DNA of 64,000 nt, taken from Tragulus kanchil (lineage: Eukaryota; Chordata; Mammalia; Artiodactyla; Tragulidae). The number at the start of each line of letters is the position of its first letter. The first letter of the stretch is position 1. A program made the translations under genes and the position numbers. The stretch is taken from assembly GCA_022376925.1 (NCBI GenBank), contig JAIOJX010000032.1, positions 114,863,979 to 114,927,978 of the forward strand. The letters are read 5' to 3'. This document shows positions 55,261 to 64,000 of the stretch, piece after piece. Below the pieces are notes generated by a model. It was not told the DNA's origin, did not search any database, and saw only the letters and a list, made by a program, of their open reading frames with translations.

Positions 55261-55513
55261 GGCCATTTTTTCTTTTATACATAGTTTTGTTGTTTACAGA
55301 GCCCCAGTTTTACAAACCACAAATCAGAGGGTGAGTGAGTTACAAGATCAGATTTCAGAACGACTTCCTCCAGCCGTAAGGTAATGGATGGAAGCTGGAA
55401 TGCAACAACCCTGTTGTAAAACAGAACAATAAGGGAGGCTGTCTAGAGAGGGTTACGGAAGATCAGCAACTAGTGCAGACACTACGGAAATAGGGGCGAA
55501 ATATTTCAGAAAT

Positions 55514-56343
55514 GCTTGGAGAGATCGTTCTCAGAGCTTGGTTAGAAGTAGTCTTCCGCGGGCAACAGCTAGGACCATTACTCTGGTTTGGACCTCACGA
55601 GCAAGGCGGAGGCGTTCGGGTTTGGAAACGAAGGCCTCCACCTCCTACCTCAACTGAAAGCGGCAAGGAAGGGGTTTGGTACTCTGTGCCGGAGCTCGCC
55701 CCCAGCGAGGGAAAGAGCTGAGTCATCCTGGCGGGGCAAGCGGGTCGGGGCGGTACTCCGGCCAGCCCCCTCTCCCCACCCCACGCCCACACCCCCGGCC
55801 GCCCTGACTCTCGCGAGAGCCGCACAGGCTATAAAGGCAGCACCCCGCGCCCGCCTCGCGCGTCTTCTTTCTGACTGGTGCCTGTGCGCTCTGTAGGGGA
55901 ACTGGTGAGTAGGAGGGCAGCCCCGCTCGTCGCCTTTTCTTCTTCGGGGCCCGCCGGGCTCAGCTGGCGTCCTCCGACGAAAGAAGGCAGCCCGGCGAGG
56001 CGAACGTCACGCGGGGCTGCCTTGTGGGTGCGGGGACGTGGTTGAACCCCGAGGCTAACGGCAGCTCGAGCCTCCTCTATCCCCAGCAGCACAAGTAGAA
56101 AGCGCTGATTGGTTTGGCGTGGCGTCGGGGTGGGTTGGTGGTGATGGAGTTTCCTGAAGGGCGGGCTAGGGAAACTTTTAGAGTGGATCCGCAAACTGAC
56201 CAGGAACTGAAGACTACCCGTCGGTCGTGTAGGGGGAAAGCATATTCCCAGTCCTGAAGTGTGGAAGAATACTAGAATGTCTCTGCTTTTTTCACCTGCA
56301 GAATAGGGTTCGTAGTGATCCTAGGCGCTTTCGGTGAAGATTG
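55514..56343 (+). promoter_or_regulatory. PRDX1: PRDX1 promoter / CpG-rich island, second (duplicate) copy
   Basis: Near-identical repeat of the first promoter copy, shifted by 1084 bases. The ARE-like TGAGTCAT is at 55719-55726, TCTCGCGAGA at 55809-55818 and TATAAA at 55830-55835. It differs from the first copy by one substitution (GACCCC versus GCCCCC just upstream of the C-rich box) and by single-base homopolymer length changes. Probably not a second promoter but an unmerged assembly overlap. Confidence 0.7.
55859..55904 (+). other. PRDX1: PRDX1 exon 1, non-coding, duplicate copy
   Basis: Identical repeat of exon 1 with the same TATA spacing and the same donor (intron begins at 55905). 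It would be an alternative first exon if real; more likely a copy created by the 1084-bp duplication 54184-56343. Confidence 0.6.
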
Positions 56344-58513
56344 CGCATTTCTTTCTGCCAGAGCTTTCTGAACTGCTAGGGAGCGGCTGATGATGGGAGT
56401 GGCAGGGAGAGTACCAGAAGTGGGCTTGGGGGGCGTGGCTTTTTCCAAGGAAGTCCTAGGGGGCGATTTCCTGGAGGGGACACACCCAGTGAAAGTCCAG
56501 CAGCCTCCCACGCCTGCGCTTGGTCGTGCTTTGGTGGACGTGGGGATTCCCTGGAAAAGCAGGTTTGGATAAGAAGGCCATATGTGTAACGGTTACATCC
56601 TCTGTAAGGGTGGTTTTTTGGTTCGCTGTTAAAAATGTTTGGTTGAAAAAAAGAAATGGTAAAAAAAGAAAAATGGTGTCAGTCGATGCTCACAATGGTT
56701 TTTATGGTTGTGATATTACGAGCCAAGAATTTGGGGACTTGAAAAGTTAGTTTCTTGTTCCTCTTAAACTGATGGCTTACTGGGTTAAATCTTATTTTGG
56801 TCTTGACCAGGGTGAATCCTGTGTAAAATTGCTTTTTTGGCAATAAATTGACTCTTGCTCTACTTAATGATTTTTCCACGATCTTGGCCCCGAGGACTTT
56901 TGGCTTTAAACTTAGAATTTTGAAATTGAGCAGATGCCATAATCTTGATCTTGCCTCTTAAAAAGTTGGATTGGCTTTAGGGTGTGTGTTTTGGTAAATC
57001 TCCTTAGAGAAGGGTTAAAGTGCTTCTCACATTCTGAAGGCAGATGGAGGTGCAGTCCAGGGAAAGAGCATGGCAGCTTCTGGAGCTTAAGTACTCAGTG
57101 TTTATGGCATTGCACATTTGGGTCCAGGTTTGAGAGTTTCCACTCTTTTCTCTCTGTACATCTGTATAATGAAAGTACACAAGAAAATGCAATTTGTACA
57201 AGTGATGGTTCAGGAACAGTAAGAGTTCAGTTTATAAAGAAATTTCAAAAAAATGAAAGCATAACATTGTGAGTCTGTTATACTCAATAAAAATAAAAAC
57301 TCTGAAAGGCACAATCCTGCCCCAATAACAGAATGAGATTCGGAAATTTGATCCCAAACTGACCAGGAACTGAAGACTACCCGTCGGTCGTGTAGGGGGA
57401 AAGCATATTCCCAGTCCTGAAGTGTGGAAGAATACTAGAATGTCTCTGCTTTTTTCACCTGCAGAATAGGGTTCGTAGTGATCCTAGGCGCTTTCGGTGA
57501 AGATTGCGCATTTCTTTCTGCCAGAGCTTTCTGAACTGCTAGGGAGCGGCTGATGATGGGAGTGGCAGGGAGAGTACCAGAAGTGGGCTTGGGGGGCGTG
57601 GCTTTTTCCAAGGAAGTCCTAGGGGGCGATTTCCTGGAGGGGACACACCCAGTGAAAGTCCAGCAGCCTCCCACGCCTGCGCTTGGTCGTGCTTTGGTGG
57701 ACGTGGGGATTCCCTGGAAAAGCAGGTTTGGATAAGAAGGCCATATGTGTAACGGTTACATCCTCTGTAAGGGTGGTTTTTTGGTTCGCTGTTAAAAATG
57801 TTTGGTTGAAAAAAAGAAATGGTAAAAAAAGAAAAATGGTGTCAGTCGATGCTCACAATGGTTTTTATGGTTGTGATATTACGAGCCAAGAATTTGGGGA
57901 CTTGAAAAGTTAGTTTCTTGTTCCTCTTAAACTGATGGCTTACTGGGTTAAATCTTATTTTGGTCTTGACCAGGGTGAATCCTGTGTAAAATTGCTTTTT
58001 TGGCAATAAATTGACTCTTGCTCTACTTAATGATTTTTCCACGATCTTGGCCCCGAGGACTTTTGGCTTTAAACTTAGAATTTTGAAATTGAGCAGATGC
58101 CATAATCTTGATCTTGCCTCTTAAAAAGTTGGATTGGCTTTAGGGTGTGTGTTTTGGTAAATCTCCTTAGAGAAGGGTTAAAGTGCTTCTCACATTCTGA
58201 AGGCAGATGGAGGTGCAGTCCAGGGAAAGAGCATGGCAGCTTCTGGAGCTTAAGTACTCAGTGTTTATGGCATTGCACATTTGGGTCCAGGTTTGAGAGT
58301 TTCCACTCTTTTCTCTCTGTACATCTGTATAATGAAAGTACACAAGAAAATGCAATTTGTACAAGTGATGGTTCAGGAACAGTAAGAGTTCAGTTTATAA
58401 AGAAATTTCAAAAAAATGAAAGCATAACATTGTGAGTCTGTTATACTCCAATAAAAATAAAAACTCTGAAAGGCACAATCCCTGCCCCCCCCCAAGTGAA
58501 AACAGAACTGAGA
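56191..58513. repeat. Tandem duplication D18 in PRDX1 intron 1 (56191-57350 and 57354-58513)
   Basis: Shift 1163. The last 50 bases of copy 1 (57301-57350) are a degraded reading of 58463-58513 with lost bases. D17 and D18 overlap, so 56191-56343 occurs three times. No exon inside; the island's downstream skirt and AT-rich intron. Confidence 0.97.
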
Positions 58514-58704
58514 TTCGGAGACATTTAATATTTTTGTTTCATAAAGCTAAATTCATACTTCTTATTATTGTAAAAGTTAATGTATATTCAGGACCACTGG
58601 ACAATTTCTACAGCTAAATCTCTTAAATAGATGAAAGTTATTATCTAGAAAAGTAAGACATTTCTAATTCACTTCCTCTTTTGTCTTTCCTTGCTGATAG
58701 CGAT

Positions 58705-58810
58705 ATGTCTTCAGGAAATGCCAAAATTGGGCACCGTGCCCCCCAGTTCAAAGCAACAGCCGTCATGCCAGATGGACAGTTCAAGGATATCAGCCTAGCT
58801 GACTACAAAG
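58705..58810 (+). CDS. PRDX1: PRDX1 coding exon 2, first copy (residues 1-35 and first base of Gly36)
   Basis: The exon starts after the acceptor at 58691-58700 (TTGCTGATAG), with four UTR bases before the ATG. It encodes [15 protein letters not shown] through LADYK and the first base of Gly36, then a consensus donor GTAAGAG at 58811. This is the N-terminal strand region of the peroxiredoxin fold, before the catalytic cysteine. The start is chosen because it is the canonical PRDX1 MSSGNAKIG start. The same exon recurs at 59777-59882. Confidence 0.95.
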
Positions 58811-59776
58811 GTAAGAGTAATTAGGTTCATTAATTTGGAATTACATTACAGTCTAGGGATGACTTGTTCACTGTTTGTATCTCTTGTCATGTTTGAGTGT
58901 AAAATGATTCTTACATCTCCTGTGTCTAGTATGAAAGTTGAATTTCTATTGAAGTGGTGATTATCATCAGTGAACATAGGGTAGATATCCAAAGTCCAAA
59001 CTACTGGAGAAAGCACATGCTTAATTATATCTGGACATGATATCTCAACTATCTTCCCAGTACTGCTCTTGAGTTATTTTTATTATCCTCACTATCTTGT
59101 TATGGTTTATAAAGCTTTGAACAGTTTAAAGTCTTTGGAGGTGTGAGACTGTTGAGTTATGAAATATGTGTGTCACAATTGAGGGTTTAGGTACATTCCC
59201 TTGACTGTTTTACCCCCAGAGAAAAGTTAATGTCACAATTGGAAGTAGTTTCATATAGACACCTGGCAAGTTCTAATGAGGATCTTTTTTACTGTCATCC
59301 TAGAGCAGCAGGGTCTTCTGGGATAATTGAAAATACAGATTTTCTAGAATGCAAACGTGGAATTTCAGGTGTCAGGTATACATTTCTTAGTGATAGAACA
59401 GTCAGTTTTTAGAGTCCGCTTTTGGGTAAAACCTGTGACTAGGTGTGTTAACAAATTACACATACTGGTTGGAATGAGAGCCAGTGGAATTTATCAGGTG
59501 TCAGATACATTGTGAGTCTTTATACTAATAAAAATAAAAACTCTGAAAGGCACAATCCCTCCCCCCCAAGTGAAAACAGAACTGAGATTCGAGACATTTA
59601 ATATTTTTGTTTCATAAAGCTAAATTCATACTTCTTATTATTGTAAAAGTTAATGTATATTCAGGACCACTGGACAATTTCTACAGCTAAATCTCTTAAA
59701 TAGATGAAAGTTATTATCTAGAAAAGTAAGACATTTCTAATTCACTTCCTCTTTGTCTTTCCTTGCTGATAGCACT

Positions 59777-59882
59777 ATGTCTTCAGGAAATGCCAAAATT
59801 GGGCACCGTGCCCCCCAGTTCAAAGCAACAGCCGTCATGCCAGATGGACAGTTCAAGGATATCAGCCTAGCTGACTACAAAG
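59777..59882 (+). CDS. PRDX1: PRDX1 coding exon 2, duplicate copy
   Basis: The coding bases are identical to the first copy. Only the UTR just before the ATG differs (CACT here, CGAT in the first copy). The acceptor ends at 59772 and the donor begins at 59883. The two copies cannot both be spliced in: 106 plus 110 bases changes the phase before exon 3, and in the shifted frame the second copy contains a stop (TAG at 59868-59870). One of the two must be unused or, more probably, an assembly duplicate. Confidence 0.75.
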
Positions 59883-60556
59883 GTAAGAGTAATTAGGTTC
59901 ATTAATTTGGAATTACATTACAGTCTAGGGATGACTTGTTCACTGTTTGTATCTCTTGTCATGTTTGAGTGTAAAATGATTCTTACATCTCCTGTGTCTA
60001 GTATGAAAGTTGAATTTCTATTGAAGTGGTGATTATCATCAGTGAACATAGGGTAGATATCCAAAGTCCAAACTACTGGAGAAAGCACATGCTTAATTAT
60101 ATCTGGACATGATATCTCAACTATCTTCCCAGTACTGCTCTTGAGTTATTTTTATTATCCTCACTATCTTGTTATGGTTTATAAAGCTTTGAACAGTTTA
60201 AAGTCTTTGGAGGTGTGAGACTGTTGAGTTATGAAATATGTGTGTCACAATTGAGGGTTTAGGTACATTCCCTTGACTGTTTTACCCCCAGAGAAAAGTT
60301 AATGTCACAATTGGAAGTAGTTTCATATAGACACCTGGCAAGTTCTAATGAGGATCTTTTTTACTGTCATCCTAGAGCAGCAGGGTCTTCTGGGATAATT
60401 GAAAATACAGATTTTCTAGAATGCAAACGTGGAATTTCAGGTGTCAGGTATACATTTCTTAGTGATAGAACAGTCAGTTTTTAGAGTCCGCTTTTGGGTA
60501 AAACCTGTGACTAGGTGTGTTAACAAATTACACATACTGGTTGGAATGAGAGCCAG

Positions 60557-60680
60557 GTAAGTGGGGCCCTATAGAGGGAGGCTCCTCCTGGCAAGCAAGG
60601 TAAGTAGCACCGTAGGGAGGTGACCCTGGCCCAAGGGTAAAGGCATGAGGTTTAGGAAGAGCTGCTCTGTGCCCTCCAGG
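60557..60680. other. GC-rich single-copy strip between two duplications
   Basis: About 120 bases (GGTAAGTGGGGCCCTATAGA through CTCCAGGG) that occur only once, wedged between D19 and D20. No coding or repeat identity recognised. Confidence 0.45.
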
Positions 60681-60681
60681 G

Positions 60682-62915
60682 CTTGACCTGCTGAAACTTG
60701 TTAGCAAAGCCGTTGGGAAGGTTGTTTAGATGAGTGTGTGTATGTGTGTGATTTTGGTTTTCAAAGTGTATGTAGAACAGATTGTTTTGATTTTGAAACA
60801 TTGCTGGTATCTCAAAATATGTAAATATTTGGAATTAGTCCAGATATCTCAACCCATTAGGCATGGTGAGAGACTGCTTGGCAGATTGAAGACCTGCTTT
60901 AATCCATAATCAGGATAACTTTCATAAAAGTTCAACTAGAAATCCTGTTACCGGGCTTCCCTGGTGGTCCAGTGGGTAGGGACACCGCCTTGCAGTGCAA
61001 GGGGCGCCAGTTCAATCCCTGGCCTGGGAAGATTCCACGTGCCGTGGAGTGGCTGGACTGATGTGTCCAATTACTGAGCCGGAGCTCTGGAGCGCATGCG
61101 CCCAGAGCCAGCGCTCTGCGACAACAGAGGCCACTGCGATGGGAGGCCCACGCGGGCCAAAGAACAAAGATGGATGAAAATGGACAAATGAAAGACCAAT
61201 AGAAGTGGCCCGCCTGCTCCCCTCCCTCCCTACCCCACCCCCACCAAAATAAATAAATAAATAAATCTTTAAAAAAAAAAAAAAAGAAAAGAAAAGAAAT
61301 CCTGTTACCTACCGGGAGAATTTTGGGAACTTTTATCTTAAAATTTTTTCTTTGCTTGTCCTTCCTGTTGGGCTGATTTGAACCATGCTTGTGGTGATTC
61401 AGGAGATCACTTGGACCTTACCCATCACACAACTGGTTCATTGTGGAAGAGTGGCAACGACTCTGACTTTGTCTTGACTTACTGCCTTGTGGCAGAGAAT
61501 CCAGCAATTCATCTCTTTCTGGGCACTGATTATATGCGCATTGGCAGTAGATGATTGCATCCTTTTTTCTTTACTAGAGAATTTGGTTTTTGTTCATTTT
61601 AACAACCCAGAGAAGATCAAAATTAGACTGGATAGTGTTTATTTGTAGTTGACAGCTGTCATGGAGGAAGGAAAATAAAGCTTGGAAATTGGAAGAACTT
61701 TTTTTCGTGGCAGAGGTTCTGTAGTAGCAGAATCTTGGTGTTTTAACAATTTTATGCCATCAACTTAAAAGCATTTTTCCCATAGGAAGATCTGTGAGTG
61801 GACTTGAACCTGCTGAACTTGTTAGCCAAAGCCGTTGGGGAAGGTTGTTTTAGATGAGTGTGTGTATGTGTGTGATTTTGGTTTTCAAAGTGTATGTAGA
61901 ACAGATTGTTTTGATTTTGAAACATTGCTGGTATCTCAAAATATGTAAATATTTGGAATTAGTCCAGATATCTCAACCCATTAGGCATGGTGAGAGACTG
62001 CTTGGCAGATTGAAGACCTGCTTTAATCCATAATCAGGATAACTTTCATAAAAGTTCAACTAGAAATCCTGTTACCGGGCTTCCTGGTGGTCCAGTGGGT
62101 AGGGACACCGCCTTGCAGTGCAAGGGGCGCCAGTTCAATCCCTGGCCTGGGAAGATTCCACGTGCCGTGGAGTGGCTGGACTGATGTGTCCAATTACTGA
62201 GCCGGAGCTCTGGAGCGCATGCGCCCAGAGCCAGCGCTCTGCGACAACAGAGGCCACCGCGATGGGAGGCCCCCGGGAACCAAAGAACAAAGATGGATGA
62301 AAATGGATAAATGAAAGACCAATAGAAGTGGCCCGCCTGCCCCCCTCCCTCCTCCCCCCACCCCACCAAAATAAATAAATAAATAAATCTTTAAAAAAAA
62401 AAAAAAAGAAAAGAAAAGAAATCCTGTTACCTACCGGGAGAATTTTGGGAACTTTTATCTTAAAATTTTTTCTTTGCTTGTCCTTCCTGTTGGGCTGATT
62501 TGAACCATGCTTGTGGTGATTCAGGAGATCACTTGGACCTTACCCATCACACAACTGGTTCATTGTGGAAGAGTGGCAACGACTCTGACTTTGTCTTGAC
62601 TTACTGCCTTGTGGCAGAGAATCCAGCAATTCATCTCTTTCTGGGCACTGATTATATGCGCATTGGCAGTAGATGATTGCATCCTTTTTTCTTTACTAGA
62701 GAATTTGGTTTTTGTTCATTTTAACAACCCAGAGAAGATCAAAATTAGACTGGATAGTGTTTATTTGTAGTTGACAGCTGTCATGGAGGAAGGAAAATAA
62801 AGCTTGGAAATTGGAAGAACTTTTTTTCGTGGCAGAGGTTCTGTAGTAGCAGAATCTTGGTGTTTTAACAATTTTATGCCATCAACTTAAAAGCATTTTT
62901 TCCCATAGGAAGATG
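60682..62915. repeat. Tandem duplication D20 in PRDX1 intron 2 (60682-61790 and 61804-62915)
   Basis: Shift about 1122-1124. The left edge of copy 1 lacks bases in several runs (TTAGCAAAGCCGTTGGGAAG versus TTAGCCAAAGCCGTTGGGG). Substitutions in the SINE body (CGCGGGCC versus CCCGGGAA near 61150 and 62272). Ends just before exon 3. Confidence 0.96.
60954..61285 (+). repeat. Young tRNA-derived SINE (subtype A) in PRDX1 intron 2
   Basis: Complete copy with target duplication GAAATCCTGTTACC (about 60940 and 61297). Same orientation as the gene. Duplicate at 62077-62412. Confidence 0.92.
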
Positions 62916-62990
62916 TCTTTAGGTTTATATTCTCTACAAAGCAAGGAAATCTGTTTCAAAGGGTAACTTGGGTTTTTTTTTTTTTTCCAG

Positions 62991-63144
62991 GAAAGTATGT
63001 TGTGTTCTTCTTTTACCCTCTTGACTTCACCTTTGTGTGCCCCACGGAGATCATTGCTTTCAGTGATAGGGCAGAAGAATTTAAGAAACTCAACTGCCAA
63101 GTGATTGGTGCTTCTGTGGATTCTCATTTCTGTCACCTGGCCTG
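62991..63144 (+). CDS. PRDX1: PRDX1 coding exon 3 with peroxidatic Cys52
   Basis: The exon begins after a long polypyrimidine tract and AG at 62990, and ends at the GTAAAT donor at 63145 (154 bases). It encodes residues 36-87. The active-site block [12 protein letters not shown] is present, with peroxidatic Cys52 and the neighbouring Pro and Thr of the PxxxTxxC-type pocket; Cys71 and Cys83 are also present. No substitutions break the site. Only one copy lies in the window, but a repeat of its upstream flank starts again at about 63949. Confidence 0.95.
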
Positions 63145-63199
63145 GTAAATCTCTTGGTCCATTTAGCCTGGATTTCTTTAAAAGAATAAAAAAGATTAT

Positions 63200-63323
63200 G
63201 GATTTGTTTGTTTTTGGCCATGCTGTATGAGATGTGGGATGTTAATTCTTCGACCAGGGACTGAACCTGTGCCTGTACAGTGGAAGCACAGAGTCTGAAC
63301 CACTGGGCTACCAGGGAAGTCCA
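63200..63323 (-). repeat. Older tRNA SINE, minus strand, in PRDX1 intron 3
   Basis: TTTTTGGCCATGCTGTATGA, TTCGACCAGGGACTGAACCT and CCACTGGGCTACCAGGGAAG. Confidence 0.75.
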
Positions 63324-63655
63324 GGCATATGAACTTTAAAGTTAAGCAGCAACTGGGACTGGGGGGCTTCGGCAATAGACAGTCTCAGGTATTGGCTTCT
63401 GCCTCCTCATAGAAGGAGTGCACATGCTCTGACTTCCTCTCGTTGCTCTTTTTACCTGGCAGCAGAGGAAAAGCAGCTTAGATTGCAGCTGAGTGTACCC
63501 TGGTGACTTCAGCTGTCCTCAGCCATTTATGTTACTGCTGGAAAAAGTTTTCTGGGGTGTTAGATTAGGAATGTTGAGAAGGGATAGATAAAGTTAATGC
63601 TTTTGTTACATAAGAGATTGACTGAATGTGATTGTATGTGTGCATTTTATTGTAG

Positions 63656-63778
63656 GATCAACACACCCAAGAAACAAGGAGGACTGGGACCCATGAACAT
63701 TCCCTTGATATCTGACCCCAAGCGCACCATTGCTCAGGACTATGGGGTCTTAAAGGCCGATGAAGGCATCTCATTCAG
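63656..63778 (+). CDS. PRDX1: PRDX1 coding exon 4 with GGLG motif
   Basis: The exon follows the acceptor TTATTGTAG (ending 63655) and ends at the donor beginning 63779 (123 bases). It completes Trp87 and encodes residues 88-127, reading [18 protein letters not shown] and on to GISFR. The GGLG motif at 95-98 is the one that makes eukaryotic 2-Cys peroxiredoxins prone to over-oxidation. The last codon is split (AG|G), so the frame continues into an exon outside the window. Confidence 0.95.
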
Positions 63779-63948
63779 GTATATACTTGCTTGGGGGATC
63801 AACATTCATCAGGAAACTGTCTAATTGACTGAAGATCTTGTATTTTATAAGTAAAGCTGTGATCTGTGAAGACTTTTTACTTCATTTTTTTTCTTGTTTT
63901 ATTGAGAAATAATTGTACATATTTCCTTTAGGAAGATAGTCTTTAGGT

Positions 63949-64000
63949 TTAATTGGAAGAATTTTTCTCGGGTTTAGTAGCAGAATCTTGGTGTTTTAAC
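63949..64000. repeat. Start of a further duplicate copy (D21), cut by the window end
   Basis: AATTGGAAGAA then, after noise, GTAGCAGAATCTTGGTGTTT matches 62809-62869 with missing bases. The shift is about 1131, in line with the other duplications. Confidence 0.75.

Larger units (their letters stand above)
54184..56343. repeat. Tandem duplication D17 over PRDX1 promoter and exon 1 (54184-55258 and 55268-56343)
   Basis: Shift 1084. Nine unmatched bases at the junction. Copies differ by one substitution and by run lengths (GTAGGGGAAA versus GTAGGGGGAAA; CTTTTTCACC versus CTTTTTTCACC). Confidence 0.97.
58427..60556. repeat. Tandem duplication D19 over PRDX1 exon 2 (58427-59485 and 59508-60556)
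   Basis: Shift 1072-1081. The first 100 bases of copy 2 lack several single bases relative to copy 1 (GTCTGTTATACTCC versus GTCTTTATACT; ATTCGGAG versus ATTCGAG). 22 unmatched bases are at the junction. Confidence 0.97.
54775..64000 (+). other. PRDX1: PRDX1 gene, 5' part (exons 1-4 of the gene; runs off the window)
   Basis: Gene-level entry. Peroxiredoxin-1 is a typical cytosolic and nuclear 2-Cys peroxiredoxin that reduces hydrogen peroxide and organic hydroperoxides using thioredoxin. The joined exons read residues 1-127 without interruption (exon 2 ATG at 58705 or 59777, exon 3 62991-63144, exon 4 63656-63778), all with consensus GT/AG splice sites and matching phases. The family is about 199 residues, so roughly the last 72, including the resolving Cys near 173, lie to the right of the window. 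As I recall the proteins, the residues seen match bovine PRDX1 (HRAPQF and LADYKG, where human has HPAPNF and LSDYKG). Promoter plus exon 1 and exon 2 each occur twice because of the local 1.1-kb duplications; exons 3 and 4 occur once. Identity of the gene is certain; the real intron sizes are not. Confidence 0.97.

Noticed and set aside
54745..55266. 173-residue minus-strand open frame in the CpG island
   Set aside because: Antisense to the PRDX1 promoter and exon 1. GC-rich DNA has few stops, and there is no recognisable domain.
55514..55904. A second, alternative PRDX1 promoter
   Set aside because: Near identity with the first copy and the D17 junction make a true twin promoter unlikely without read support.
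293..62915. The repeated 1.1-kb units as a new amplification or CRISPR-like system
   Set aside because: Each pair has different content and no common sequence at the edges. Regular length with random edges points to assembly overlap. There are no short spaced repeats of CRISPR type.

Overview
The window is nuclear DNA of a ruminant artiodactyl. Three repeat groups support this: Bov-tA type SINEs, a BovB LINE 3' end, and many copies of a young tRNA-derived SINE ending in AAATAAATAAATAAATC-type tails. The species cannot be fixed from the sequence. The dominant young SINE is not one I associate with cattle or sheep, so a non-bovid ruminant is possible.

The only protein-coding gene I can support is PRDX1 (peroxiredoxin-1, a 2-Cys thiol peroxidase) on the + strand at the right end. 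It has a CpG-rich TATA-containing promoter near 54.6-54.8 kb, a non-coding exon 1, coding exon 2 (ATG at 58705), exon 3 with the peroxidatic Cys52, and exon 4 with the GGLG motif. The last exons lie beyond the window. Everything left of about 54.2 kb is non-coding upstream DNA. It consists of nested retroelements, MIR and MER5-type fossils, an MLT1-like LTR, one solo retroviral LTR with an intact 6-bp target duplication, a U6 retro-pseudogene and an RPL23A processed pseudogene.

The most striking property is architectural. About twenty segments are present as immediate direct tandem duplicates, nearly all 1.07-1.20 kb long and almost identical, with breakpoints placed without regard to sequence content. 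They cover unique DNA, repeats and PRDX1 alike: promoter plus exon 1 are duplicated, exon 2 is duplicated, and another duplication appears to start at the last bases of the window. Several junctions carry short noisy stretches with homopolymer and single-base deletions. I read this as an assembly or gap-filling artefact (unmerged overlaps of about 1.1 kb), not biology. The true locus is probably about 22 kb shorter. One exception, the 744-bp duplication at 36.5-38.0 kb, has a chimeric SINE at its junction, as unequal recombination between SINEs would leave.

Layout: 0.3-2.6 kb duplicated unique DNA; 3.0-3.7 kb two SINEs in tandem; 4.0-8.8 kb Bov-tA, CHR-type SINE, U6 pseudogene, MLT1-like LTR and a Tigger-like DNA transposon; 9.1-13.4 kb SINE, BovB and L1; 14.6-19.4 kb Bov-tA and a dense nest of L1 and SINEs; 19.3-26.2 kb duplicated unique DNA and SINE nests; 27.6-28.2 kb solo LTR; 28.6-36 kb SINE, L1 and MIR; 36.4-39.3 kb SINE duplication, L1 and RPL23A pseudogene; 40-54 kb SINEs, MER5A and Bov-tA; 54.2-64 kb PRDX1.

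No novel biological system is evident. The findings worth following are the duplication artefact and its effect on PRDX1 annotation, the young SINE family with its two subtypes, repeated insertion at the same target sites, the recombinant SINE, and the composite PRDX1 promoter.
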